64,000 bases of DNA, from positions 186,001 to 250,000 of the forward strand of contig NZ_JACVBX010000007.1 in assembly GCF_014852585.1 (NCBI RefSeq), written 5' to 3'. The position numbers and the translations under genes are program-made. The stretch comes from Pseudomonas sp. PDM18. GTDB lineage: Bacteria > Pseudomonadota > Gammaproteobacteria > Pseudomonadales > Pseudomonadaceae. Below, in pieces: positions 25,331 to 34,400 of this stretch; positions within the stretch are counted from its first letter, which is position 1, and each line of letters starts with the position of its first letter. The notes beneath the pieces were generated by a model. That model did not search any database. It was not told where the DNA came from and saw nothing but the letters and a program-made list of their open reading frames with translations.

Positions 25331-25427
25331 TGTCACACCCCCGACTCAGGCGTCGCCTAGTCTGGATGAACGCCCGCGCAGGAGGCGCGGGCTTTATGGG
25401 CCGGATGCCCTTTGTGGAGACCCCGAA

Positions 25428-26114
25428 ATGAGCCACTTCAACCAGATTGCCAACTTCAACGGCCAGCGCCCGGTGATCGATCCCGACGACACCGCCATGC
25501 TCCTCATCGACCATCAGAGTGGGCTGTTCCAGACGGTCAAGGACATGCCCATGACCGAGCTGCGCAACAACGCCATCACCCTGGCAAGGATCGCCACGCT
25601 GGCAAGAATCCCGGTGATCACCACCGCCTCGGTGCCGCAGGGCCCCAACGGCCCGCTGATCCCGGAAATCCACGAGGCCGCGCCGCATGCGCAGTACGTG
25701 GCGCGCAAGGGCGAGATCAACGCCTGGGACAACCCCGAATTCGTCGCCGCCGTCGAGGCCACCGGCAAGAAGACCCTGGTCATCGCCGGCACTATCACCA
25801 GCGTCTGCATGGCCTTCCCGGCGATTGCCGCAGTCAACGCGGGCTACAAGGTCTTCGCCGTGATCGATGCTTCCGGCACCTACTCCAAGGCCGCGCAGGA
25901 AATCACCCTGGCCCGTGTCGTCCAGGCCGGCGTGGTGCCCATGGATACCGCCGCCGTCGCCTCGGAAATCCAGCGCACCTGGAACCGTCCCGACGCCGCG
26001 CAATGGGCGGAGGCGTACAGCCTGATCTTCCCGCATTACCGTCTGCTGATCGAAAGCTACACCAAGGCCCAGCAGGTAGTGACCGAACACGAGGTGCTGG
26101 ACTCCCAGCGCTGA
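25428..26114 (+). CDS. Isochorismatase-like cysteine hydrolase 1
   Basis: A 228-residue enzyme of the isochorismatase-like hydrolase superfamily, YcaC-like. The Asp-Lys-Cys triad is visible: Asp in [12 protein letters not shown], Lys in the [11 protein letters not shown] region and Cys in [13 protein letters not shown]. It is followed 50 nt later by a paralogue that differs moderately along its length. Likely substrates are small amides or carbamoyl compounds; none is indicated by context. The start has GGAG upstream. Confidence 0.83.
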   Translation: MSHFNQIANFNGQRPVIDPDDTAMLLIDHQSGLFQTVKDMPMTELRNNAITLARIATLARIPVITTASVPQGPNGPLIPEIHEAAPHAQYVARKGEINAWDNPEFVAAVEATGKKTLVIAGTITSVCMAFPAIAAVNAGYKVFAVIDASGTYSKAAQEITLARVVQAGVVPMDTAAVASEIQRTWNRPDAAQWAEAYSLIFPHYRLLIESYTKAQQVVTEHEVLDSQR

Positions 26115-26164
26115 TCCAACCCCGCCCGGCTCCGGTCGGGCTATCACTGCAACGAGGAAACGCC

Positions 26165-26791
26165 ATGAGCAAGCCCTACGTCCGTCTCGACAAGACCCAG
26201 GCCGCCGTACTGCTGGTCGATCACCAGGCCGGTCTGCTCTCGCTGGTGCGCGACATCGAACCGGACAAGTTCAAGAACAATGTCCTGGCCCTGGCCGACC
26301 TGGCCAAGTATTTCAAGCTGCCGACCATTCTCACCACCAGCTTCGAGAACGGCCCCAACGGCCCGTTGGTCCCCGAGCTGAAAGACCTGTTCCCCGACGC
26401 GCCCTACATCGCCCGCCCGGGCAACATCAACGCCTGGGACAACGAGGACTTCGTCAAGGCGGTGAAGGCCACCGGCAAGAAACAGCTGATCATCGCTGGC
26501 GTGGTCACCGAGGTCTGCGTGGCCTTCCCGGCGCTGTCGGCGCTGGAAGAGGGCTTCGACGTGTTCGTCGTCGCCGACGCCTCCGGCACTTTCAACGAAG
26601 TCACTCGTGACGCCGCCTGGCGTCGCATGGAAGCCGCCGGCGCGCAGATGATGACCTGGTTCGGCGTGGCCTGTGAGCTGCACCGCGACTGGCGTAACGA
26701 TATCGAAGGCCTGGCTGCGCTGTTCTCCAACCACATTCCCGATTACCGCAACCTGATCACCAGCTACAGCACGCTCACCGCCAAGAAGTGA
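26165..26791 (+). CDS. Isochorismatase-like cysteine hydrolase 2, YcaC-like
   Basis: A 208-residue paralogue of the preceding gene, with QAAVLLVDHQAGLLSLVRD (Asp), the KKQLIIAG segment and TEVCVAFPALSAL (Cys). Shared phrases such as GPNGPL, NAWDN and ATGKK show tandem duplication, but the two differ enough for distinct substrates. YcaC-type proteins form octamers of unknown physiological role. The start is at 26165 behind GAGGAAA. Confidence 0.83.
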   Translation: MSKPYVRLDKTQAAVLLVDHQAGLLSLVRDIEPDKFKNNVLALADLAKYFKLPTILTTSFENGPNGPLVPELKDLFPDAPYIARPGNINAWDNEDFVKAVKATGKKQLIIAGVVTEVCVAFPALSALEEGFDVFVVADASGTFNEVTRDAAWRRMEAAGAQMMTWFGVACELHRDWRNDIEGLAALFSNHIPDYRNLITSYSTLTAKK

Positions 26792-27347
26792 GGCACTGCT
26801 GCCGGGTCGGCGCAGCGAGGCCGGCCCGGCTATGGATCTTATCCTTCCAGCAGCCCTGCCTTGCAGTCGGGTGCTCCAGGGCCAGCTCGTAAATCTCGGG
26901 CTTCCCCGGCCAGTGGGGCCAAAGCCGAGGCGAAGCGGGCGGTGACGCGGATGGGGCCGCAAGGCTGATGGCTCGTGGGACTTTTCGGTTGGTGACGGCG
27001 GGATGTCGCCGACAGGATGAAACGGGTCTCATCCTTTCGCCCCAAATCTGGGAGTGAATACGGTGCAAAGGCGGACGCCGGCCAGGCTGCGCCGGGGCGG
27101 ACGGGTCCTGGCGCCAGCGCGACTGGGTTAGGCCTTCGCGGCGCCAGGAGCTGGAGCCACATTGGGGACCTGGAACCGGCACTTGCGGGCGGCCCTTGCA
27201 GCGGCTGCCGTGCGTTCACCATAGGGTTTGCCGATGTCTTCGGCGCTGGTCGAGGCCTCGATCATCATCGATATGAATGATGACCGGGGCCTCTGGGAAG
27301 TTCAGGCTCAGTCACTGACCGCTCCGCCTCACTTCAAGGAAGAGACC
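26792..27347. other. 556-bp intergenic region, repeat-like
   Basis: No supported gene. The 26830-27180 part has frames open on both strands with a low-complexity, Arg/Pro/Ser-rich look that I associate with dispersed Pseudomonas intergenic repeats; not testable here. The right end contains the promoter and the GGAAGAG ribosome-binding site of the next gene. Confidence 0.4.
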
Positions 27348-28385
27348 ATGCACAATCCATTGGGCTTACTGGGCATTCTTCTGATCAGCCAGGCCGTGGC
27401 GTTCGAAATCCATCCGGTCAGCTGGAGAGGAGGAGCGAATGACTACGACTCCAGCGCGGTTCAGTTGGAATTCCGCGCCGATGCGAGCGCCGCTCAGTGC
27501 CATCTGCGTTCCTACATCCTCGACAGCCGCAATCAGGCCATCCACGAGATCATCACCCGGCAGGCCTACCAACCGGCTTACGCGAAAGTCCTTCGGGGCA
27601 GGACCTGGCTCCTGCCGTTGCTGGGCGGCGTGGAGTGGAACGATGACCCCGAAGAGCTGACGCGCAAAGCTTGGCACTACAACGGCGCGAGACATATCTT
27701 GCTGTTCAAGGCTCATGAGGAAAATGCCGGTCGGCCCAATACGCTGACCCGTCGCGTGCACCATGGCGATCTGCAATTCCTTCATTCGATGCGGGCTGCG
27801 GATGAGTCCGACGCGCAAGCCAGAGCAAAGATGTATCGGTGGCTGGAATACACCTACCGGGTCGCGATCGGGAAGGTGCCGGCTAACACCGTTCGCAAGT
27901 CAACGCCCTACCACGAGTTCTTCGGCAAGGTCGGCTGCTCTCGCAATCCGCAGTTGGCCGATCCCAGCGACTGCACGGTGCTCGATGTTTTCGACATGAA
28001 GCACATGTATCGCCAGGGCGATCAGGAAGAAAACCTGCGATCGCTGGCTGCAGGGGCGATCGCCCACCTGATCCAGGACAGTTACAGCGCGAGCCACACG
28101 CTGCGCGAGAATGGCACCGGCAGGCTGCTGCAGCTGTATACGTACGATGCCGAGAACCAGAAGTCACATTGTGAAAAGGATGGGGCCTACGAGAGCAACC
28201 GGGCTGGCATCGACATGGCTCGGGCAATGACTACCGAGTTGCTGGGCTACGTTCACCGACGGGAAAGCTGGGAAAAGGCCTCAGCTTTTTTCTACCAAAC
28301 CCTGGGCGCCCCCGATGCTGGCCCGGCCACGACGGAGCGTCGGGCCGGAGCCGTCACCGATACCTGGGTGAGCATCACGCGGTGA
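27348..28385 (+). CDS. Secreted protein with S1/P1 nuclease or zinc phospholipase C-like metal site
   Basis: A 345-residue protein with an N-terminal signal peptide (about 1-18, LLGILLISQAVA). It contains HLIQDSYSASH, that is His240-x3-Asp244-x5-His250, and later His274-x3-Asp278. This spacing matches the zinc ligands of the S1/P1 nuclease and Bacillus phospholipase C superfamily (His118/Asp122/His128 in the latter). Upstream candidates for the remaining ligands are the Asp pair in EWNDDPEE and the histidines near 138-146. The fold is inferred only from these motifs; phospholipase or nuclease activity is possible. The start at 27348 has AAGGAAGAG upstream. Confidence 0.6.
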   Translation: MHNPLGLLGILLISQAVAFEIHPVSWRGGANDYDSSAVQLEFRADASAAQCHLRSYILDSRNQAIHEIITRQAYQPAYAKVLRGRTWLLPLLGGVEWNDDPEELTRKAWHYNGARHILLFKAHEENAGRPNTLTRRVHHGDLQFLHSMRAADESDAQARAKMYRWLEYTYRVAIGKVPANTVRKSTPYHEFFGKVGCSRNPQLADPSDCTVLDVFDMKHMYRQGDQEENLRSLAAGAIAHLIQDSYSASHTLRENGTGRLLQLYTYDAENQKSHCEKDGAYESNRAGIDMARAMTTELLGYVHRRESWEKASAFFYQTLGAPDAGPATTERRAGAVTDTWVSITR

Positions 28386-28404
28386 GTGCCCGCGCCCGGC
28401 TGGA

Positions 28405-29691
28405 TCAGAGAATCGAGAAGTTGTAGCTGACGATCAGTCGCACCTCATCCACGTCGCGCGCCGACTGTTCGTAGTTGGTGCGGTAGGTGGCGTTGCGCAG
28501 GCGCAGGCTGAGGTCCTTGAACGTGCCGGTCTGGAGCACGTACTTGAACTCCACGTCACGCTCCCATTCCTTGCCCTCGTTGCCGTTGGCCAGGGCGATG
28601 TGGTCGCCGTTGACGTAGCGGGTCATGAAGCTCAGGCCGGGCACGCCGACGCTACGCAGGTCGAAGTCGTAGCGCAGTTGCCAGGAGCGCTCCTGGGCGT
28701 TGGCGAAGTCGTTCACCTGCACGTAGTTGGCGAGGTAGGGGTTGCTGCCGTCGAGGTAGGGCATGGAGCTGTCGCCGCTCATGCGCTGCCAGCCGGCGCT
28801 GAAGATGTGGCCGCTCTGGGCGTAGGACAGCAGTAGGCTGAGGGCGCGGTTGTCGATCTCGCCAGCGCGGGCCGAGCCGTCGTCGTCGCTGTCGAACCAG
28901 CGCAGGTCGGCCGTGACCTTGCCGGCGCCCAACGCCTGCTTGCCGACGATGCCGACGTAGCGCTGGCGGTAGACGTTCTCCAGCCCGCCCTGGGCGTATT
29001 GCAGCAGGAGCTGGTCGTTAACCTGGTAGTCGGCCTGGTAGGAGTCGAAGCGGTTGCCGGTGGTGTCGCAGGCGTAGCGCTTGTTCTTGCAGTTCAGGCG
29101 CACGTCCTGGGCATCGGTGGAGTCGCGCGCGGTGTAGCGCTCCAGGCGCGTGGCAGTGAGCTTGAGGTGGGCGATTTCCTCGCTGGTCAGCTGCGCTCCA
29201 TGGAACATGTTGGGCAGCAGGCGGCCGTCGTTGTACTTGAGCAGCGGCATGTCCGGCAGCATCGCGCCGTACTTGAACTGGGTGTGGGAGACGCGCAGCT
29301 TGCCGGTGACGCCGGCTTTGGCGTACTGGTCTTCGGAGTGACGCGGGTCGTGACCGCTGGAGGGCAGCAGGCCGCTGTTGCTGTCGGCGGGGCTGGAGTC
29401 GAGTTTCATGCCGAGCATGGCCAGGGCGTCGACACCGAAGCCGACGGTGCCTTCGGTGTAGCCCGACTGCAGGTTGAGAATGAAACCCTGCGCGGTTTCC
29501 TCGCGCTTGGAGGCACCCTGCGGGTTGGCCGAGCTGCCGTCGCGGAAGTCGCGGTTGAAGTAGAAGGTGCGCGATTCCAGGCGCGCGCTGCTGTCCTCCA
29601 GGAAGTCGGCGCTGGCCGGGGCGGCGATGCCACCGAGCAGGGCGAGGGCGCTCAGGCGGGCGAGCGGGCTGGAGGATAGGGGGGAGGGCAT
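28405..29691 (-). CDS. OprD-family outer membrane porin
   Basis: A 428-residue outer-membrane barrel of the OprD family, which takes up small substrates such as amino acids or carboxylates. A signal peptide (LSALALLGGIAAPASA) is followed by the family opening FLEDSSARLESRTFYFNRDF, and the chain ends with the aromatic strand LIVSYNFSIL. I chose the ATG at 29691, which places the signal peptide correctly; the frame is open to 29862 without reason. The subgroup and substrate are unknown. Confidence 0.9.
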   Translation of the reverse strand: MPSPLSSSPLARLSALALLGGIAAPASADFLEDSSARLESRTFYFNRDFRDGSSANPQGASKREETAQGFILNLQSGYTEGTVGFGVDALAMLGMKLDSSPADSNSGLLPSSGHDPRHSEDQYAKAGVTGKLRVSHTQFKYGAMLPDMPLLKYNDGRLLPNMFHGAQLTSEEIAHLKLTATRLERYTARDSTDAQDVRLNCKNKRYACDTTGNRFDSYQADYQVNDQLLLQYAQGGLENVYRQRYVGIVGKQALGAGKVTADLRWFDSDDDGSARAGEIDNRALSLLLSYAQSGHIFSAGWQRMSGDSSMPYLDGSNPYLANYVQVNDFANAQERSWQLRYDFDLRSVGVPGLSFMTRYVNGDHIALANGNEGKEWERDVEFKYVLQTGTFKDLSLRLRNATYRTNYEQSARDVDEVRLIVSYNFSIL

Positions 29692-29885
29692 GCGGTGACT
29701 CCGGGACGCTAAAAAAGCGCGCGAAGGTGTCACAGATGCGTGGTCGGGTCTTTGCGACCATGGTCTAGAACGCGGGTTCAGCGCTTCGAGATAGCAGCCG
29801 ACAGTACCGTCCGACCATCGGCTGAAACCTTCGCGGCGCGCCCACGTCCACCGCCATACCATTGCCCGAATCGCTGGAGGTGAAC

Positions 29886-30176
29886 ATGAAAGGCCACGGT
29901 GAAATCAGCCAACGTCCCTCGGTCGCGCCCGAGCGCTGGCCGGCACAATCCGGTCCTGGCGCCAGTCGCGGCCTGCCGGGCTACCCGCAGCGCCCGGGGC
30001 CATCGGGCGGCTCGCGGCATATCGACCCTGAGCTGGGCTTCGACCCGGATTCGCCGGACCTCGCCGACCCGCAGATCGATCCGCCGCATCCACCGCACGT
30101 TCCTCAGGACGGCCCCGATCCGCAGGGCCAGCGGCGTGTTCCGGGGGACCGCTATCCGCCATATTCGTGTCCGTGA
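29886..30176 (+). CDS. Proline-rich small protein, unknown function
   Basis: A 96-residue protein with a strong ribosome-binding site (GGAGGTGA) before the ATG at 29886. About a quarter of the residues are proline, with Gly and Asp also frequent (DPELGFDPDSPDLADPQIDP), so it is probably unstructured. There is no signal peptide or membrane segment. It is divergent from the porin gene and convergent with the lipoprotein gene, 10 nt away. I do not recognise a family. Confidence 0.55.
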   Translation: MKGHGEISQRPSVAPERWPAQSGPGASRGLPGYPQRPGPSGGSRHIDPELGFDPDSPDLADPQIDPPHPPHVPQDGPDPQGQRRVPGDRYPPYSCP

Positions 30177-30186
30177 GGCCACGCGC

Positions 30187-30753
30187 TCAGAGGGCGTCGG
30201 ACGCCTTGCACAGCCGGGTGTCCTGCAGGCTGCCGCTGAGGTTTCGACCATCACCCAGGCGCACCAGGCGCGCCAGGCACTGGCCGCTTTCCATCAGCAG
30301 CAGCTCGTAGTCCTGCCCGGCTTCGGGGGTGAAGGTCATCGATTGCTGGCAGCTGTACGAGTAGCCGCTGCTGACCATGCCCTTGCTCTGGAAGTTGACG
30401 GCGAACGGCTGGTTCGCTGGGATGTTCACCTCGCTGCTGGCGAAGCCGCCCTGGCCCAGTTGCTCGGCCTGGCGGCTGGTCGGCATGCCGAGGTTCTGGC
30501 CGTTGCGGCTGGCGAAACCGGATTGCGCCACGGCGATCACCCCGGCGCCGGCGCGGCGCCAGTCGATGCAGGCGCTGGCGGGTACACCGCGGGCCATGCC
30601 GTTGGTGATCACCCGTAGCCGCGCGGTGTCGCCGGTCGCGGGCGCGGAGTAAGGCGTGGAGTAGGACTGTACGTTGGCGAGGTTGCCGCAGCCGGCGAGC
30701 AGCAGCGCGGCCAGCGCGAGGCTGGCGGCGCGGGAGAGGAGGGTGGCGTCCAT
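30187..30753 (-). CDS. Lipoprotein downstream of the exoprotein locus
   Basis: A 188-residue predicted lipoprotein: signal LALAALLLAGC with Cys20 or so as the lipidated residue. The mature part has four further cysteines (ASACIDW, YSCQQ, GQCLAR, RLCKAS), implying disulfides in the periplasm. The ATG at 30753 follows AGGA. It begins 14 nt after the preceding lipoprotein gene and belongs to the same leftward transcript as the exoprotein. An immunity or maturation role for the exoprotein is possible; the family is not recognised. Confidence 0.7.
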   Translation of the reverse strand: MDATLLSRAASLALAALLLAGCGNLANVQSYSTPYSAPATGDTARLRVITNGMARGVPASACIDWRRAGAGVIAVAQSGFASRNGQNLGMPTSRQAEQLGQGGFASSEVNIPANQPFAVNFQSKGMVSSGYSYSCQQSMTFTPEAGQDYELLLMESGQCLARLVRLGDGRNLSGSLQDTRLCKASDAL

Positions 30754-30767
30754 GGTGATTCCTGGTC

Positions 30768-31394
30768 TCAGCGTTGTCCGGCGGCCTGGGGCGGCGCGCA
30801 GCAGTTGCGCGTATTGATGACCTTGCCGCGGCATGCGGGAAGCATGGGCGGGTTCTTGCACAGCAGGTAGTTGGCCGGCCGGGTGAAGTGGAAACCGCGG
30901 TCGAGCATGCACAGTTGCGCGGCGGCGATGTCGTTGAGCAGCATTTCGTCGACGGGCTCGATCACTGTGGTGTAGCCGCAGCTCTTCATGGCCTGCTGCA
31001 CGCCCTGGCTGTCGGTGCCGGTTTGCGCCCACTGCGTGTAGGCGGGCGGACGCTGCGTGGCATTGGTCCCGGGCTTGCCGCCGGCCGCTTGGCAGGCGGG
31101 CAGTTGCGGGCTGGTGTCGCAGAGGGTGTAGCGATCCTGGTAAACGAACCCCTTGCCGAGCATGCATTGCTCGCCGCGGGCGTAGTCGTTGCTGGTGATG
31201 GTGGTGCTGTCGACGTAGGCGGTGTTCGGGAAACCGCAGTCCAGCAGGGCGTTGCGCACACCTTGCTGGTCGACGCCACCCCTGGCCCACAGTTCGTACA
31301 GAGGCGGAGCCGGCTGCAATGGCCGGGCCTGGCTGCACGCAGCCAGGAGGAGGCAGGGCAGGAGCAGCCCCAGGGCGCCATGGCGCTTCAGCAT
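30768..31394 (-). CDS. Cysteine-rich lipoprotein with internal duplication, candidate immunity protein
   Basis: A 208-residue predicted lipoprotein (LLLPCLLLAAC lipobox). The mature region is two tandem copies of a module of about 75 residues: YELWARGGVDQQGVRNALLD and YTQWAQTGTDSQGVQQAMKS each start one, and both share the order CG-F/Y, QCMLxxGF-like, LC and PAC. Eight cysteines thus repeat as two sets of four. The gene starts only 10 nt after the exoprotein stop, so translation is coupled. That is where CDI immunity genes sit, and a periplasmic lipoprotein would suit protection from a lipase toxin. Function is inferred. Confidence 0.75.
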   Translation of the reverse strand: MLKRHGALGLLLPCLLLAACSQARPLQPAPPLYELWARGGVDQQGVRNALLDCGFPNTAYVDSTTITSNDYARGEQCMLGKGFVYQDRYTLCDTSPQLPACQAAGGKPGTNATQRPPAYTQWAQTGTDSQGVQQAMKSCGYTTVIEPVDEMLLNDIAAAQLCMLDRGFHFTRPANYLLCKNPPMLPACRGKVINTRNCCAPPQAAGQR

Positions 31395-31404
31395 GTCAGC
31401 GCTC

Positions 31405-34400
31405 TCATGGCGTCTGCGGGTAGGTTTTCACGGGCGTCAGCACCGGCTTCTGATCGGGCATGTCCTGCCAGAACTTCTGGCAGGCAGCGTCGCCGTTGCC
31501 ATAGCAGTTGTGCACGGTGTACTTGCCGCCCGCCACGTTCTTGATCTCCTTGAGTGCATTGCTGTCCGCGGGGATGGTGCCTCCGGTGGCGGGGTTCCAG
31601 CCGATCCAGCCGCCCACCGGGTCAGTCTTGTGGTTCTGCAGCTGGACGACCATCTCGTTCTTCTTCTCGTCGCTCATCGCGTCGCGATTCTGCAGCATGG
31701 CCAGCAGGTCGTCAGCCTTGGCGGCGTTGTAGGCCGGGCCGTAGAAGTTGAGGGTCGTGTTGCTCAGGCTGCCGCTGGGGTCGGGCAGGCGGGCGATGGA
31801 CTCCATGGCGTTGCCGGTGGTCATCGAGCCGCGGCTATGGCCATCGATGTGCAGACCGGTCTCGCCATAGCGCAACAGGGCTTCGCGGGTCTCGACGGTG
31901 GCGTTGGCCAGTCCCCAGAAGTCGTTCTCCAGGTACTTCTGATAGCCGGCGATGAGCAGCTCGGCGACGGAGTTGCTGGCATCGGGGAACCAGATGAAGT
32001 ACTGCGGGCCGTCAGAGGTGCTGTGCTGCGCCGCGTATTTGGCCGCGCCGTCCTCGTCGTTGAAGATGCCGTTGTTGGCGATGTGCACGCGGCCGTCGGA
32101 GCCGGCCTGCAGGTTGGCTTTCTCGGTGTCGTTGAGCTCGCGACGCAGCGGTACACCGTCCTTGTCGCGCAGAACGTTGCCCTGGTCGTCGGTGAGGATG
32201 ACGAACATCCGCGCCTTCTCCAGGAACATCTTGCGGTAGGCCTCGTCGGTGAACTGCACGGCCTGACGGTAGGTCTCGTTCTTGATTGCCTGCTCGGCTT
32301 CGGCGGTGCGGCGCATCTCGTCGACGTCCTGGCGCTCGGCGGCGGTATGGGCATTGGCGGTGTCGCGATTGAGGCCGGCGACGGTGTCAACCGCGTTCTT
32401 GCCGGTGAGCTCCTGCTGCAGGGCGTCGTCGGTGATGACCACGGTGCCGGCGCTGATCGCGCTGCGGGTATCGCCCGAGGACGAGCCCGAATCCTTGCCC
32501 GAGTTCATCGCGTTGCCGACGATGGCCTTGCCGACGCCGTACTTGCCCTGGGTAACCATGTCGGTGCTGAGGTTGATACCGCTGCTGGTGGCCTTGGCGT
32601 CGGCCTGGTTGTGGATGTCCGACTGGGTCAGGGTGCCGGTGCTGAGCTGGTTGCGGCCGGCCGCGATAGCAGCGTCGCTGCTGGCGATCAGGCCGCCCTT
32701 GAGGTCGGTGTTGCCATTCACGCGGATGTCGAAGCCGCCGTCGCCGGCCTTGATTCCCGACTGCTCGGTGACGCTGGCGTAGTTGGAGTTCTGCTTGGCG
32801 GTGTTGCTGCTGACGCTGCCGCTGGAGGCGCCGTAGCAGAAGGGCGGGATACACAGGCTGACGCCCACACCCTTGCTCGACTGCTTGGCGTCGTAGGTGC
32901 TGGTGTCCTGCAGGCTCTCGATGCTCAGGTTGCCGCCAACGTTGGCGGTGACCTGCGGTCCGCTGACCACCGCGCCGTGCAACTGGGTATCACCACCCGA
33001 TTGCAGATTGACCTGGCGGCCGCCGTCGACGTGGGTGTTGCTCCAGACCAGGTCCTTGCCGTCGGCGTTGCCCCGGCTCTGCGAGGCGCCGGCGTTGATG
33101 GTGAAGCCGTTCTGCGTGCCGCCCACGGCGAAGCCGATGCCGATGCTGGCGCTGCTGCCCTTGCTGGTGCTGTGCTGCTCCACGGTGTTCTTCGCTGCGA
33201 GCAGGGCGATATCGCCTTCGGCCTTGAGGTTGGCGTCCCGCCCGGCGCTGATCTGACTGCCTTGCACGGTGATGTCGCTGTCTTTGCCGGCGCCGCTGGC
33301 GACGATGTTCACATCACGCCCGGCGCTCACGCTGGAGCCGGCCGCGGTGCTGCCGCGCTGTTCGCTGTGGCTCTCGTTCTTGCTCGCCCCAATGGAGATG
33401 CTGATGTTGATGCCGCCGGCCTGGGCCGGGTTGGCCATGACGGCGGAGGCGGCGCCGGCGCCTTCCAGCGCGACGTTGGCCGCGGCCAGGGCCTTCATGC
33501 GGTTATCGTCGGTGCGTTCGGCGGACTTCTTCATCTGCTGTGCGGTCTGCACGGCGGTGATGATCGGGTTGGTCAGCGTGACGGAGAGGCCGCTCTGCTT
33601 GAACTTGCTCTCCTGGGTACTGAGATGGGCGTTCTGCGCCTCGACGATGCCTACCGTGCGGCCTTCGATGTTCACGTCGCCGCTCGGTGCGCTGACCTTG
33701 CTGCCGACCTGGCGGTAGGCCTCGCCGGCCTTGATGTTGACGTTGCCGTTGATCGAGCCGACGGTGCTGGCCGCGGCGCTGTCGCCGTCGTCGGTGTTCT
33801 TCACCGATTGCTGCTGGCTGCCGATGGTGAAGCCGATTCCCCCGCCGCTGAACAGGCCGCTCTTCTTCTCGTCGCGGCTGTGCACTTCGTTGAGGTGGTC
33901 GGTGGCGGAGGCGATGGTGACGTTGCGGCCGGCCACCAGCGTGGTGTCGCCATTGGAGACTACATTGCTGCCTTCAACCTTGAGGTCGTTGCCGGCGCTG
34001 ACGTAGGTCGTCTCGCCACTGAAGGTGCTGCCCTGGGACAGAGTCTCGTTGACCGTGTCGCGGGTCACGATGGTCTTGGACGAGAACCAGCCGGTCTTGC
34101 TCTTGACCTTGTGCGCCTCGTCCGCCATGGCGCTGTTCTGGCTGGCGGTGAGGTTGACATCGTGGTCGGCGGAGGCCTGCACCGCGCCTTTTTCGCTGGT
34201 CACGCTGGCGCCACGGGCATTGAGGTCGTGGCCGGCGATCAGGCGCACGTCGCTTTGGCCCTGCACGCTGCTGCCCACTTCGCCGGCGCTGGACTCGTTG
34301 CGCCAGTTGCTGGAGTTCCAGGTCATGCTCTGCTGTTCCTGGACGGCCACGGTGCCCAGGTTGATATCGTTGCCGGCGCCGAGGGTGGTCTTGCCGCCTT

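Noticed and set aside
30187-31338. A single 383-residue frame covering the second lipoprotein and part of the first gene region
   Set aside because: The lipoprotein signal peptide starts at 30753 behind a good ribosome-binding site; the upstream part is a shadow of the other lipoprotein gene.
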